Origin: Rhabditoides inermis
Lineage: Eukaryota; Nematoda; Chromadorea; Rhabditida; Rhabditidae
DNA length: 64,000 bases
Direction of reading: 5' to 3'
Assembly: GCA_963966185.1 (NCBI GenBank)
Contig: CAWZYM010000302.1
Coordinates: forward strand, 152,501-216,500
Each line of letters opens with the position of its first letter. The first letter of the stretch is position 1. The position numbers and the translations under genes are program-made. Shown here piece after piece: positions 12,435 through 26,207 of the stretch. The notes below the pieces were generated by a model that saw only the letters and a program-made list of their open reading frames with translations, made no database searches and had not been told where the DNA came from.

Positions 12435-13815
12435 GAGAGAGGATATGGTCCGGTACCTGGAATCCGACGGTGGTGAGCAGTCCCTGCTGGCTGATGATGG
12501 GTCGTGTGCCGGTGTTGCACAGCATGAATGTGCCCGTTCCGTACGTGTTCTTGGTGGCCCCGCGGTGCAAGCAGTTGTGGCCCACCTGATATACCGTTAT
12601 TTTATACGACGTTTCACCTTTACCTATACTTCACATTATTCACTTTGTACTTTATTTGTACCGTACGTTATGTATGTACTTTACCTTTACTTACAACATA
12701 CTATATCTATACTTTATATTCATTGTGTTACCAGATCACCATTCCAGCATTGTATATCGAAATTATGCTAATAAACAAATGACTGTGCGTTTGTAGTTCT
12801 GAAAAGTTGAAGAGAACCTGTTTCTAGTGATTCACCTTCTTGTCACCGCGCCAATTCGGCTCGTGATAGCAGAGAGCGAGAGAGAATGCGCGGTGTAATA
12901 CTCCCTGCATGCACAATCTGCCCTTTTGTGTTTTGTGTTGAGCGTGTTGATTACGAACATGTGCCTTCTCCTTTTTCATAATGACCTCTGATCACTGGTC
13001 ACGCATCTCCCGCGCAGTGTCTAGTGTTATGTAGTGTACCTGTCGTAGTGTACTACACCTGCTCCCATATCTCACCATGGCTGCCTGCTGATCGCCCAAG
13101 CATCCTGCAATTGGGATTCCCTCCAGCGGACCGTGGTTGAAGAATCCGTACACCTCGGCCGACGACTGAAATTTGCCTTACAGTAACCCTTACAGATACA
13201 GTAATCTCGGTACCGTACCTTGATATCGGGCAGAATGTGGAAGGGGATGCCGAAGAAGTCGCACAGCTGCGACGACCACTTCCTGCAATGACGTCTTCAG
13301 TCATGAGCTAATCGGACAGCTGACACACACCTCTTGTGCAGATCGAGTAGAAGAGTGCGGCTGGCGTTGCTCACGTCTGTGACGTGCACTCCCGTCAGAC
13401 CCCAGATCAGCCACGAGTCCACCGTGCCGAACATTAGACGGTCTGCAAAGGAGGCGGGGCGTGAATGGGCGGAGCATGTAATCCCACCTTCTTCGAGTGC
13501 CTGCTTGACAGCGTCGACGTTCTCGATGAGCCAGCGGAGCTTGAGGGCGGAGAAATAGGGGTGGATGGGCAGACCCGTCTTCACCTTGAACTCGTCCTTC
13601 GAGCTGCAAAGGGATCTCTCTCTCTCTCTCTTTCTCTCTCTCTTCCCTCCTCTCTCCATACCGAGACTCTGTGCGAGAGATGGTGAACTCTGCTAGGTCG
13701 GCGGTCCTGGTGTCCAACCACACAATCGCGTTGCACAGCGGCTGGCCTGTCTTTTTGTCCCACACCACAGTAGTCTCTGCAAGCGGATCATTGATAGGGG
13801 TAAGGGGATAGAGGT

Positions 13816-13864
<49 letters not shown>

Positions 13865-13865
13865 A

Positions 13866-13923
<58 letters not shown>

Positions 13924-16707
13924 GCACCGACCACGCTGATTGGCGACGCCGACCGACTTGATCTCGGAGACGGAGATGCCCATGTTTTCGAGTTGAGCAC
14001 ATCCCTGTAAGTATTGATTGGTTATCGATTAGGAGAGGGATGGCTAGTATACCTTGTGTATGCACTCCTCCACCGTGTTCAGCAGCTCCATAGGATCCAT
14101 CTCCACCCATCCCGGGTTCGGGAAGATCTGCCGAACCTCGATCTGCAAATATCGATTGCATGGTGTTCGATTATTCATTACTTTCCAGTTTCCAGACCTA
14201 GGGACCACAATGACATTTTCAGATATTTGAATATGATAAACCAACTAATTCATCAATGTAGTTCATTTCAAGCTGATTTCAAAAATATATAATGTTCATA
14301 GGGTTCATCGTTCACATTGCGCTCAAATTCCGCGCGGCGCACGCACCCGAGCGCGCGCTCACACAGGGAAAGTGCAACAGAGGGAGGCTAGATCAAAACA
14401 CTTATGACGTCATCGATAGTCAAAGTATGAAAGTATTCGTTCATTATAATAGCGATACGCTTTTTTGATTGTATTCGATAAGTACTCGAAGAAAAACGTC
14501 TCTTACGACATCATTTTTCTTTACTCATTTTGGGCAATGGCGGCTAGATTAAAGAAATATGACGTCATCATGTCACTCTTCATCGATTATCACTACTTTA
14601 CAGAGTACATGATCTCATAAATAAAATATCGTTGGAATCAGCGCGAAAGGGCGAATCGTTATATGCTAATTAGAGCACATCATGTGTCCAGTGAGAATAT
14701 GTTACATGATTTCGCCGGGCACTCTGCAACGCACGTTGTGGTTCCTATTCCAGACCCCTCATTGTCACGTGTGTTCACTATGCAGCCCCATGTTTTGTTC
14801 TACAACCTGTAACTTATATAATTACCATTTTACTAACCGTAACACATAACTTACATAACTACCACTTAGCGGTTACAAACTATCAATTGGCACTGATAGT
14901 TGATAGTACAGGTGAATGTGGGTCGAGGTAGTGAGAATAATTGTGTTTTTGATATGCCCCTCCCTCTTTTGTCCGCTTCGCGCAGTCGCTTGTTTTGTAA
15001 CCGTGAATGCACTGCCATCGTATCAGAATATCACATACACACCACTACCCTGTCTGTTTCTAATTCTGGATTAGGGAGGTGCACTTTGGTTTTGTTATGC
15101 GCTCAAGGCCCTCATTTATCAGGTGTCTCTACGGGACTAGGGCCGTTGTGATAGACAGGTGATAGGATGCACTCTTCATGGACGAATGGTCCTCTGATCT
15201 AATCACGACAGCCCCACCTTTCAAAAAACCACCTCTCGCACTTTGAGAGTACTCTCGCATTCTTTTGTCTTTTGTTTCCAAGTGATCTGTCTCACTACGA
15301 TATCACAATGTAATCTAGGGACAGACGTGAATTCTTGAAGTTATGCTTGATGAATAGGTATGCACTAGGTCATTCCAACAATTGCATGTGTTCTCGGTAA
15401 AACACATTTACACACCCGCAAAGACGTAATTTCCGAAACAATGAAGGGAGAGAGAGTAGGTATAGTCGGATTGGATCCTATATGCCATCCGTGACATTTC
15501 ACATGTTGTGCAGTTTCGTGCAACACAACATGTATACCTTCAAAGATTCAAAACGCTTTGTAAGAGGGAATCGAACCCATGGGCAGGTCGCAACGATCGC
15601 GCGCCGCTGGCGCGCTTTACCACTGCGCCATTTAGGCTCACACTAAGAGGTCATTGATTCTCGCCGAAATGTTTGCTCGTTAACTCTCATCATAGTACAC
15701 TCAAGTGGCCAGTGGAGCTACATGTGCTCTCTCTTCGATCTCTTAACCACTGCCTCTATGGTGCAGTGGTAGAGCGCGTCGCCAGTGCGCAATCGCTGCG
15801 TGCTGCTCATGGGTTCGATTCCTACTTATGGACGCGTTTTGGATCTTTGAAGGTATACAATTATACATGTTGTGTTGCACAAAACTGCACAACATGTGAA
15901 ATGTCACGGATGGCATATAGGATCCAAACCGACTATAGGTCTTGAGAGAAATGCCAACGGTGTTTTCGTCAAAATGTGTGGTGCACAAAGAACTCTGTAC
16001 GTGCACCTATAAAAGATATCTCCTAACACAACGTTGTGATAATTTGGAAAACAATTTACTCTCAGTCGACTCTGATATTATCAATTGTCACGGTATGCAC
16101 GTAAGTTCACTCAAAGAACACTCGCGCGTATCCGGACCTTCATTCACACGTCTCCACAGTCCATATCCATTCACAGATCTTTGTGCTTTTGAAAATCGCA
16201 GCGCTGCAAAAAAACGTATGCAGAATCGCGATAAGCCCTCGCTTTTCGGCGACAGGAAGCGATATGGCGCAACTCGTGGAGTGTATTGTTCACAGAGAAG
16301 GGAGGGGTCGGGAGAAGGTGCATGGTTCAAAGGAACACTGTCCTATCTGTGGTGGGAGCGAGTGGAATTCGAACCCCAGCAGAGAGTGCAGACTCTCTCA
16401 CTCTGCTCTGCTGCGGGAAGGAACAAGCTAGTACAGCGCGCACGCAGTGGGGGAAAGAGACAGACCACACAGCAGCAGCCTTTCTCCACACACACACCCC
16501 CCCCCCTCTCACTCAGTATTCTGTCCACGCTACTAATTCACGTGTTCACATCCAATTGATCTACCGAGACTTGCCCTCTTGTGACCAATCAATCGATAAA
16601 TCGATACTCGCTACCTGATGACTGGTGACGAGCTCTCCAGTGTCGGCTTCGAAGACGAGGAAGCGGGACGAGGAAGTGCCCTGGTCGATAGCGGCGAGCA
16701 GCACCAT
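11333..16707 (-). CDS. GK: Glycerol kinase (FGGY family), complete
   Basis: Fifteen exons: complement of 11333..11434, 11584..11685, 11781..11915, 11974..12052, 12098..12207, 12259..12357, 12457..12585, 13076..13165, 13219..13282, 13331..13442, 13498..13613, 13662..13776, 13932..14004, 14053..14142, 16615..16707. They give 502 aa, the length of bacterial GlpK, with no phase conflict. The enzyme phosphorylates glycerol to glycerol 3-phosphate with ATP in the cytosol. Visible signatures are the phosphate-binding DQGTSSSR (8-15), NQRETT (83-88), [10 protein letters not shown] (from 167), DVTNASRT-like [14 protein letters not shown] (245-250; Asp246 is the expected catalytic base), YGTGTFM (266-272), the C-lobe IDGG motif and the terminal AVKRA. 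Intron 1 (2.5 kb) holds SINE-like copies. Several other introns are short and packed with CT runs or TACNGTA motifs. No damage is seen. Confidence 0.97.
15461..15641 (-). mobile_element. tRNA-derived SINE-like copy, left of a head-to-head pair
   Basis: On the minus strand a tRNA-like head (about 15641-15562) shows a box A core TGGCGCAGTGGTAAAGCG and a box B GGGTTCGATTCC, followed by a ~100-bp body that ends near 15461. The same head and body recur at 15752-15937 on the other strand. The copy lies in intron 1 of glycerol kinase. The anticodon region is GC-rich and does not fold as a proper stem, so this is not a working tRNA. Confidence 0.75.
15752..15937 (+). mobile_element. tRNA-derived SINE-like copy, right of a head-to-head pair
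   Basis: This is the mirror partner of 15461-15641: GTGCAGTGGTAGAGCGC (box A) at about 15760 and GGGTTCGATTCC (box B) at about 15810, then the shared body with GTTGTGTTGCACAAAACTGC and an end in CCGACTATA. The heads face each other across ~110 bp, so any Pol III transcription would run outwards. The body itself contains a short palindrome around TGTGCAGTTTTGTGCA. Confidence 0.75.
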
Positions 16708-17920
16708 GGCGAGACGGCGGAGAGAGAGTGCGCGGATGCGAGAGGGTCAGACAAACGATGCGAAAAGGCGCGAATTTGAATGGGTAGATTCGCGCCCGTC
16801 TGAAAATGAGCAAGTATAATTGAGAGGGTTGAAATCGGTACGGCATACGAGTGACCGGTAGAAGTGATAGCGATAATAGTGATAGGCAATCAGGCCGGAT
16901 CAGAGGGGGGCGGGGCGGTAGAGGCAGCGAGAGCGAACTTTCACTCTCTGACCCCGCCACCTGACTACACACATGCTACTGTGTAGTAAACCAGTTGTAG
17001 CTTGTAGTTTCACAGGAAATGACGGACAAAGGTCAGGGTGCGGGCTGAATGGATCACATGACTAGGGGTCCAGTGATTGAGTGAGAGATATGCACGTATG
17101 GTTGGACCGATCCCTATTACTGAGCCGACACTGAACATCAGAAATCAGAAATGGATGGTGAAAATAGAACGCTCATTAATGGAGGACAACAACACTGCAA
17201 CAATACTGTTATCAGTGGTACATCGCAAATCAGCTGACTGCGAAGATCGCTTTTCTCGAACGCGAAATGCTATTGGATACATTGAGAAGCGGCTGGTTTT
17301 TCCTTCGCGATCTGTCATTGTAAAGTCGGGGCACCCACGTGGGTCAAGCATGGCAGAGAGCGCAGACCGCCAAGAGGGCGAGAGAGAGCGCGGCTCGGAA
17401 GAGAGTCCGACGAAAAGTGCGCGGCCAGAGAGTAGGAAGCGGCGACTGACCTGCACATAAACTATCGCAGTTGGTGTTGGTATTCGGCAAATAGATGTGA
17501 TGACGTTGTATATGATTGATTTCCATGTGATAGAGTGGTAGTTCCCATCGTGCACCCTGCACGCTTCGCACCTTGCACACACCGCTCTCCAACATTTGTT
17601 ATTCACATTTATTTCGCAAATAATACGACTAATTCTTTTCTGTCTCAAGCAACCGGTCTGTGTTTCTCGCATTCTTCAGGATGGCGCTCCTACGCTAAAG
17701 AACAAACGTCAAATATCGCCCGCCTTTCCATCTTCAATAACAAAAATATTCGATTCAAAGAACGTTGACTATTACTGTAGATCTATCGCATTTATACAAC
17801 GTCATTTATTATTGCGAGGGAGCGGCTGGGAATGTTCTCGAAGACGGCGCCTGTTCAGTTCAACACTCCTTCCCTCACTCAACTATTGTCGTCAGTCGCA
17901 CTGCCAACAATATCATTCTT

Positions 17921-17971
<51 letters not shown>

Positions 17972-18170
17972 CCTTTCTCTCTCTCTCTTTCCTCGATCGA
18001 GGAAAAAATCACGTGACGACACATGAAACGCATTTATCATTCAAAAAATATATCACTTCATCATCATTGCATAGAAACAGAGAGAGCGAGACAGACTAGA
18101 TCACAACAGTTACCGGTACGGGGATTATGCTTGCTTCAGAGTTGAGCTGTGTGGATGGGACGGTGAGACC
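16708..18170. other. Spacer between glycerol kinase and the GPCR gene
   Basis: Upstream region of glycerol kinase and 3' flank of the GPCR gene. It contains a CT microsatellite (about 17923-17980). Open frames of up to 175 codons exist but have no recognisable motif or splice chain. No RNA gene was recognised. Confidence 0.5.
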
Positions 18171-19947
18171 TCAGACCATGTGTGGTTCGCACTCGTCGAA
18201 GCTGTTGCTGTAGACGATGGCTGAGAGGGCGAGATGGGAGGGGATTCGTTCGGGGGTGCGGAGGGGAGACGACACGGGAGTGGGCTGCGCCGAGACGAGA
18301 CGCCTGCAACAGTGCTTACTGTGAGTATAGTCAGAATCAGTGAGTCAGCCTTCTTTCGCTTTTGCGCCCGCAGCCGCCGCATGCGCGTCTTCTGCTCTCT
18401 CCTCGTCTACCATGGGATGAGGGAGATGCGGTTTCAGGTGTCGAGTTTATCTCGTTTACACTTTTCTCACCTCGCCACAGCTATTGCAACTGCATCCAGT
18501 TCAGTGCCGACGCGGTTCCTTTCCAGAGCAGCGCTGAAACACATAGTTAGAATTTTAGTTTAAACAATCATGGTCATGTTGTTATGAAGGTTTGCTGACG
18601 TCGAAAACATATCAACCTACATACACAATACACTGAAAATGTATTGTTGTTACAGGCATGTTATGTAGGTTTGTGGAGATACAAAACAAACATACAAATA
18701 TGAAGTGAAGTACAGTAAAATTATGTATTTTTTGCCACTTTTTTCTAAGAATACAGTAAATACCGTGTACTGAATATTGTAGTTGTTTTTATAGTCCTTT
18801 GGCAAATATAATCCCTCGTCTCCAAATATAGGAAGTAATGACAGGACTACGTTATGAGATTCGCGATCTTTCGGTGGCACAAAAAAGGAGGAGAAGACGT
18901 AATCATGTAATCTAATGAACCCAATCCTGGAATGGCAGAGGAGAGAGGGCCATTTATTATGACATCAAGACACGCAGAGGGAGAGATGAGCACTCTCGTG
19001 TTTTGCCTTTATTAAAAGCACGACACGTCATGGAATAGCAAAGCAGGAAAATGTACACCAATTACTTTTCATTCACAGTCTACACTGATCCTATCCTACA
19101 TGGAAAATCCATTTTCCATTTTCCAAGTGTTAGGACAGGATTTTCGTGTACACAAAGAGTTGTTGTAAGAACTGTAACTGGTGAAAGGTCACTCACCATG
19201 CGCTTAGATTAGGCGTTTCTTCCGCGACGATTGCGTATTTCTGTTCCTTCTTGTGACCCCGCCAGCCGCACAGACAGTCCCGCACCGCGTCACGGATCTC
19301 ACTGCAAACAGGTGATTAGTAATTAAAGGTAAAAAAGGATAAAGATAAACATGAGTACTCTGTGTATCTCTTCGCAAACATAATGTGGTTAGTATTTCCA
19401 TAACATAAATATAAAAGCTAATACATGTTGTCCGCGAAGAGACTTGTGAGTACTCTGCGGAGTCCCGGCTCCCTGCTTCTTTCCACTTTTCTTTTTCTGT
19501 TTTGGAAATGTTAGAAATGACTGTAGCTTTCTGACTCACCCGTTTGATGACATGTATACGAGTAGCCTCGTCGCACACACCAGAATGTACAGCACTGAGA
19601 TGACGTCAGTGCACGTTTCGTAGATCTATAGATAGATGATTAGATATCACATCCCAGTAATCCAGTAAAATGTGCCTTCTTTCCATTAAGTTCTAGTAGT
19701 CAACAATAGTTCATGGATATTCACTTTTTCCTGTCTATTTAATCACCAACCACAGTATACCAATTTTCTAGGAAAGCACAGCCAATTAAAGTTAATTTAA
19801 TTGCGAAGGTTTTAATTTTCTTCGCTTGCAGCGTTGCTTTCCGAGACAAAACCTGCCCCTCGGGATTCATTTTACAACCAGTTGCAAGTCATGTTTCACG
19901 TGAGAACCGTGTGATAGCAGGAGAGAAGAGAAGAGAGGAGGGAGGGA

Positions 19948-19994
<47 letters not shown>

Positions 19995-22900
19995 GAGAGA
20001 GAGAGGGGGGAAGAGAGAGAGAAGAGAAGTCATAAGGAGCCATAATGGCTCTCATAAATGCAACATTGCATAGAAAAGGCATACATACAATCTCATCCAC
20101 CTTTCTCATTGTCTAGCCATAGAAGAAAGCCCCACTGGGCTTCTCATCCATACGTAAAACAGTCTAAGATCTCTCCCGATCTTCTAAGCTTCACATACAC
20201 ATTTAGAAAAAAACATTATTGTTTGTCATATCGAGAAATCTGTACCTATTCATTATAGCCAAACTTTTTTTGGAATGTGTGTCATTATCACGCCCTAGCA
20301 AAAGTAAAAGCGTATAATTATAGGAACTCACTGCAACTACCGACTGTAAACATAATTGTACATATAGAGTACCGTAATATTCCAAACACGTTCGTATAAA
20401 ATGAAGCGTACCTCGTATGCTCCATCGTACTGTGTGGAGTCGAAGTGTACGTATTCCCACATAGTGATCATGACATTGAGTATGTTGGCGCATAGATAGG
20501 AGCAGACGATGAGAACAAGGAGGCGGGTCGCCGAGCGGATCTTCCTCTGCAATGCCTTCAATCCAGGGGGGTAGGAGATGTTCCCTGGGGGAGGGGGCTA
20601 AGGGGCTATCGCCTCTGCTATGAGACGCTAGGCTGTCACACACGCGGCCGGGAAATAGAAAAGAGGAAAGCAAGCAGTCAGGAGTAGCATTGAAAGAGCG
20701 CGATTGTAGTAGAAATCAGAGGGTGATAGAGGGACAAACACGGACAAGTTGGGTACTTCGACGGTCCTCAATCACTCCTTCCATTCACTTTTTCCATTTT
20801 TCAAAGTTCTCCCAACATGTGTTGCTTAGTTCTTTAAGTGGAGAAGCGTCTTTGTTGACTGAACAATGCTGAATGATGCGAGGTGCGAATGCGAAAACAT
20901 CCATACTATATCGAATTACATCACGAGTCCAGACTGTCTCACTATAATGATGCGTCTACCCCAACAAAACATCATTATTTCAGTGTGAATGTGCTCATAA
21001 ATGGGTCATGCATAGGATGTTTGGCTACTACTATGCAAGGACAAGTAGCACTTCCCTTCTTTCTTTTACTTTCACATAGCGTTCTCCTTTTTCCTCTTCT
21101 AACCAATTACACGTCAACCCGGAAACTAGAAATCCACGAGTAAAACAGCATTATTACATTAGTTTAACGTTATTTCTAGGCCACTTAGTGAGTCAGTCGG
21201 GATGAAAACAAACCGCAGTTCGTTCCTAATACGGAGCAATCGAACATACGCAGTTCTCTCGACTTCCTATGGATTGTGCATAGGAACTCAATCTGTAACG
21301 CTATACCAGTAATATGATGGGCGAGTACGATTTTAGTGATGTATGTTAGTTTGTTTATCGGAAAAAGGCGCATTAGGCACTTAGTTATGCGGAATAGTTA
21401 GCTATTTATGTATCATTATATACATGCATTATGCGAATACCTAAAGTCCTAGGCCCCGGGCAGACTTTTTCGCGAAAAAAATCGCGCGAAAACTGCAATG
21501 CTTTAGCATGCATTATCGATTTGCGAATCGCAGTGCGAATCGCAAAAATGCTTTCGGCAAAAAATTGCGAAAATAGGTGACATACTTTTTCGCGCGAAAA
21601 TTTCAGCGAATCGCGAAAATTTTCGCGGACTCCGTTTTCGCTGCGAAACGAGAGATACCAGAGATTCGCTACTTTTTCGCGAATCCATGTACGAAAATTG
21701 ACTTTTCTGTATATTTTTCATTCTTTATAAATGAAAAGACACTTCATAAACATCGTGGAAGCTGTATTGATCACAATTGTTTGCAGTTATTAAATACTAG
21801 TCGTTGCGCACTCGTGCCACCCGATTCGCGCGAAAATTTTCGCGAATTTGAAAAAAAGGCGTGCGCAAGTGACAAAACAATGTTCTTATTGGAATGTTTG
21901 GTGTTAAACATGTCACACAACCTCTAAAAAGTAGGTTTTCAATTATAACAAAGAATACAAGTCTGTGTAATTCTCAGTGGAAACGAATATCTTCGAATTC
22001 GCCAAATTACAGCGAAAAGATCACGAATTCGCGCGATTATGGGTAGTTTCGCGAATCTCTCAAGCTAAAAGTTTTGCGATTATTTTCGCATTTCGCTCGC
22101 GAAAAAGTCTGCCGGAGGCCCTAAAGCTATCTTGAACGTAAACACACCAATAATACTACATCGTGAATCGTGATACATAGAAATGTTATTGTCATGAATT
22201 TATTAGTAGAACTAGGAAATGTTATCATCAGTGTATATAATAACCCCACATCGTGTCAATCATGGCCATACCTTGTGTTCACTTGTGCCGAATCGAAACA
22301 GTTCGGCGCTCCTCTGCTGTGCTCTCAAAGTGCGCACTATCCGGTAGTTGAGATATGCGAGAAGGAAGAACGGAATGAACACGGTGGTGATGTTGCGAAG
22401 GTAGAAACGGAACACCTGCAAAACCACACGTTTCTTGAATTGCAAACGTCTTCTGTAAAACATCGATTACTTTTCGTCTTACATCGAGTATATGAAACAC
22501 GGTGGCAAACGTTTGCAATTTGAAGGCATGCATCACTTGAAAGAAAACCCACAGTTCCATAGAGCCATGTGGCGACGAGGTTGGTGAGTCCCGGCACGTA
22601 TTCTGTCAGGCCAGTACAGTCGCCGTTCTTCTGGATCTGGAAGAGACTTGTCATTTCATCTGAAACTGATCATCACGACCGTTTGTAATAACTCGCTAAT
22701 CATATGCATACCCGAGTATACTTCACTGTAACGAGAACATATTCCTTAAAATCTCTACGGCGAGTAATAAATGTCCTTTCAATTATGAGTAATTTTAATA
22801 GTTCGAAATCGTCTGAAGTCCATGTACATCCGGCATAACCCTACCACCTAATGAGACCGCAATCAAAAGTGTCATTAGCTTTCTGCAGTCATCGCATCCG

Positions 22901-23693
22901 CCACTCTCTATTGAGACTCTGTGTGTTGTGTGCAGGCAATTATATATCACTCCATACAAGGTTAGATTCGAGTCTTCCGAGTATTTTAGTCAATCCCCTA
23001 GTAAGAAGTGAGTTAGAAATGTGAGAGGGGTGGGTGTATATGTACATACAACGCTCGTTTCCGCGTTTTCACTTCCCTCTACCCTGGCCGGATGAATTCG
23101 AGCTCGCAGTCGCCGCTTGTGGTGTGAAATCGCATTTATTCCGCTTTGTAATTCTTGCATTGAATGTAAGGAGCGGCGGCGAATCCGAGATTCTCAATAA
23201 ACAGACACAACAATGCTACGGGAAAGAGATCACACACTACACACTGCGCTCTTTCCTTTTGCGCATACATCAGATGGGCTGTTTTGTAGACAGTCTACTA
23301 TCTTTGCACACAGATGACTTCGAGTGGGTGATTGCAATGTTTCTGTCCAATGAGAAAGTGCAAGAACAGAGATAGAGGCGACAGATATAATCTGCAAACA
23401 GCAATACCACAGGACATCCAGACAAAAGAGTGGAATTTAATCATGACCCGATCTATGATGTATGGAGTATGAGATGTATGGAGTATCAAATCTAATGAGC
23501 TCATAGCGTGGATTGGTCTTTAGCTAAGCGTGCGGTTTATTGGTAAATATGCATTACTACGAATGATGAGTGAAAAACAACAACGATGGTTTGCGTTGCG
23601 TTTATATAATAATATAATACAAGGATTTCAGGATTAGTAAAAAGGGTAAGAGGTAAGATATAATGAATAATAAAAGACAATGTTCCTTCTCTG

Positions 23694-23778
<85 letters not shown>

Positions 23779-25224
23779 ACTCTTTCTCTTCCCTCTCCGT
23801 ACCTCTATCTCGAATACGAGTGTTCCTCGAAGCACCATAGCCAGAATGAACATGGATACCGCGAGGAAGCATCGATTTTGTCGAAATGCCTTCAGAGACT
23901 CCGACTTTTCTGTGATCAGATACCTGGAATACGTTGTATCAACTCCCGAAAGTGTGCAACATTTGTATTCCTATCCTACAGTCTCTGTAATATTAGTGCA
24001 CTTTCATCGAAGTTGAAATTAGGGCAACATCGTAATTCTCTTCAATACTCAGAATCACATAAACGTAGGTTAGTAGGCCAGAAGAGGGTTAGTCAAAAAA
24101 TGAATGGCGATGAATCTATTAGGTTCGACTAGGTTCATTGAACGAATACATAATGCAAATTGGTAAGGGTTCGGGTTCTGATATCTCACCGCTCAATGGT
24201 TGCGAGGATAATGAGAAAACACGAGAATGTCATCGACACCTGAAAAAAGGCTTGTGCTCATTGAGTGTCGACTAAGTGATGCTCACTTGGCTAAGCGCGA
24301 GGAGTGGACCGACGTAGCCCCAGTAGAGACGAGTCAGCCACATGATCTGGAAAAGTGCATTTGCACCTTTTGTCAGGTTCTTAGGTTAGTCGCTGTTATA
24401 TGATCATCGATATAAGAAGTGCATGTTATAGGATGTATGGAGTTTGATATTCACGCACTTACAATAGACATCTTTTATTAAGACGGATTAAGTTACGCAG
24501 CGTGTTATATTCCATATTTGTCGCATTTCATATGCCCGTTTTCATTATTCATTCAACTTGTCCCACCCGGAGGAGACAAGTGGTACCCACGCTCCATCAA
24601 CAAACGTTGCACAACAACAATACATAGAATTGCAAAACTTGAGTGATTTTAGGTGAGCACAGCTGACAGACTGAGTGAGTATGTCGGTGACAGGGGCCAG
24701 ACAGATACCCCGAGTGCAATCCTTCACTCGCATCCCATACGCACAATGCTTAACCACATTTCGATACGCTTTTAAACATAGTTAGTGAGAAAAACAGTGT
24801 TGATTGGCAATTGCCGCTGATTCATCCTCCGTCCTTTCAAGCCTTTCAACATGGCAAATCCCGACCTGCACTTGAATACAGGCTTCCCCCGTATACACGT
24901 AAGCAAAACGGACTGTCTAAGAAGCGCTCATTGTTATAGAATAAAAAATGTACCGTAGGAGGGTAAACAATCTGATGTCATCTGATATTCGCAGTGATAA
25001 ATGAGATGAATTAGAGTGGTGAATTGATTTGTGAGAAACGAGGAGAAAAGATCGACAGACACACCGTCATCGTCAATTTTCTTCCCTGGTTTCCCAGAAT
25101 CATAAAATAACATCTACGTAGTGCTCTACTGCCCCTCCACTGGCATCGTTCACAGCCATTTCATGTGCGACGCCTTTCATGAGTGAGGGGTGACACATCC
25201 TTGTGGTGTAATACATTAATTTTC

Positions 25225-25277
<53 letters not shown>

Positions 25278-26155
25278 TCTCCAGTGGCAGTGGCAGTGAC
25301 ACTGACACCACTCCACGCACAACACTAAAGTGCATTCGGAAGCGCCCAATAACAGTCGTTAAAAAATAGGGGTGAAATGATAGTTCGCAAATCTACATCA
25401 CGAATAGAGGGGATTGCGTACCTGTAGTCGGTCCTTGATGATATCCATGGCTACCACTGGTCCGTACATGAATGACAGGAACGAGTCGTTGACTGCGAGA
25501 AGGGCGAGAAAGAAGAAGTGCGAGTGGCGCGACTGCAGCAGAACCTGCAACACACTCATAGAGTAAAGCTAAAAAGGTAAAGGTAGTCCTCCCGATTCAA
25601 CATATTACTCATATTATATACACCATATCCAACGATTTTCCCACACTAGCTCTATATCCTAGAGTAATGTTTGTTATCAGTTTATCGCATTGAATATTCC
25701 GCATATTTACTAGTTCCTGGTTAGTTTCTGTGGCGTAGGGTGTCGCAGTTCCACTGTCACACGCTACATTTTTCTCTCCGTTCGCTATTTCATATTCGAA
25801 ACCTTATACAATACAAAGCTCTATACAATACAATACTATGATATTGTCATCGACGCAATCCGTCAAGTCGTGTGCAATGTGCAAGTGAAGTGCGTCTCTG
25901 GGCGGTTGTTTGCACATGAGACGTTCCTTTCCTTGTGTGGACTTTTATGAGAATCTAATTCTAATCTTATCGAGTAAGTAATAGTATATGATACAATATG
26001 ATCATACGTGACATGTTATTCCGCGAGATATTTCCGGCGCAACTTCCTCTATAGTGAAAGTGCGGAGGTGGCATTTCCTTCCCCTTTGCAAGCTGTTCGT
26101 TAACCAATCCTCGCCACGCTCTTGAACGCACTTACATCACACTTGTTCCACCATA

Positions 26156-26207
<52 letters not shown>

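Noticed and set aside
13301..14161. 286-codon minus-strand frame over glycerol kinase
   Set aside because: It is a wrong-frame readthrough of CT-filled introns and exon fragments; the spliced 502-aa model accounts for the region.
15567..15825. Two functional tRNA genes
   Set aside because: A and B boxes are good, but the anticodon arms do not fold and both are followed by the same repeat body, which fits SINE heads better.
17077..17672. Overlapping 127- and 175-codon frames
   Set aside because: No motif, no splice context, and both strands are open; treated as the glycerol kinase upstream region.
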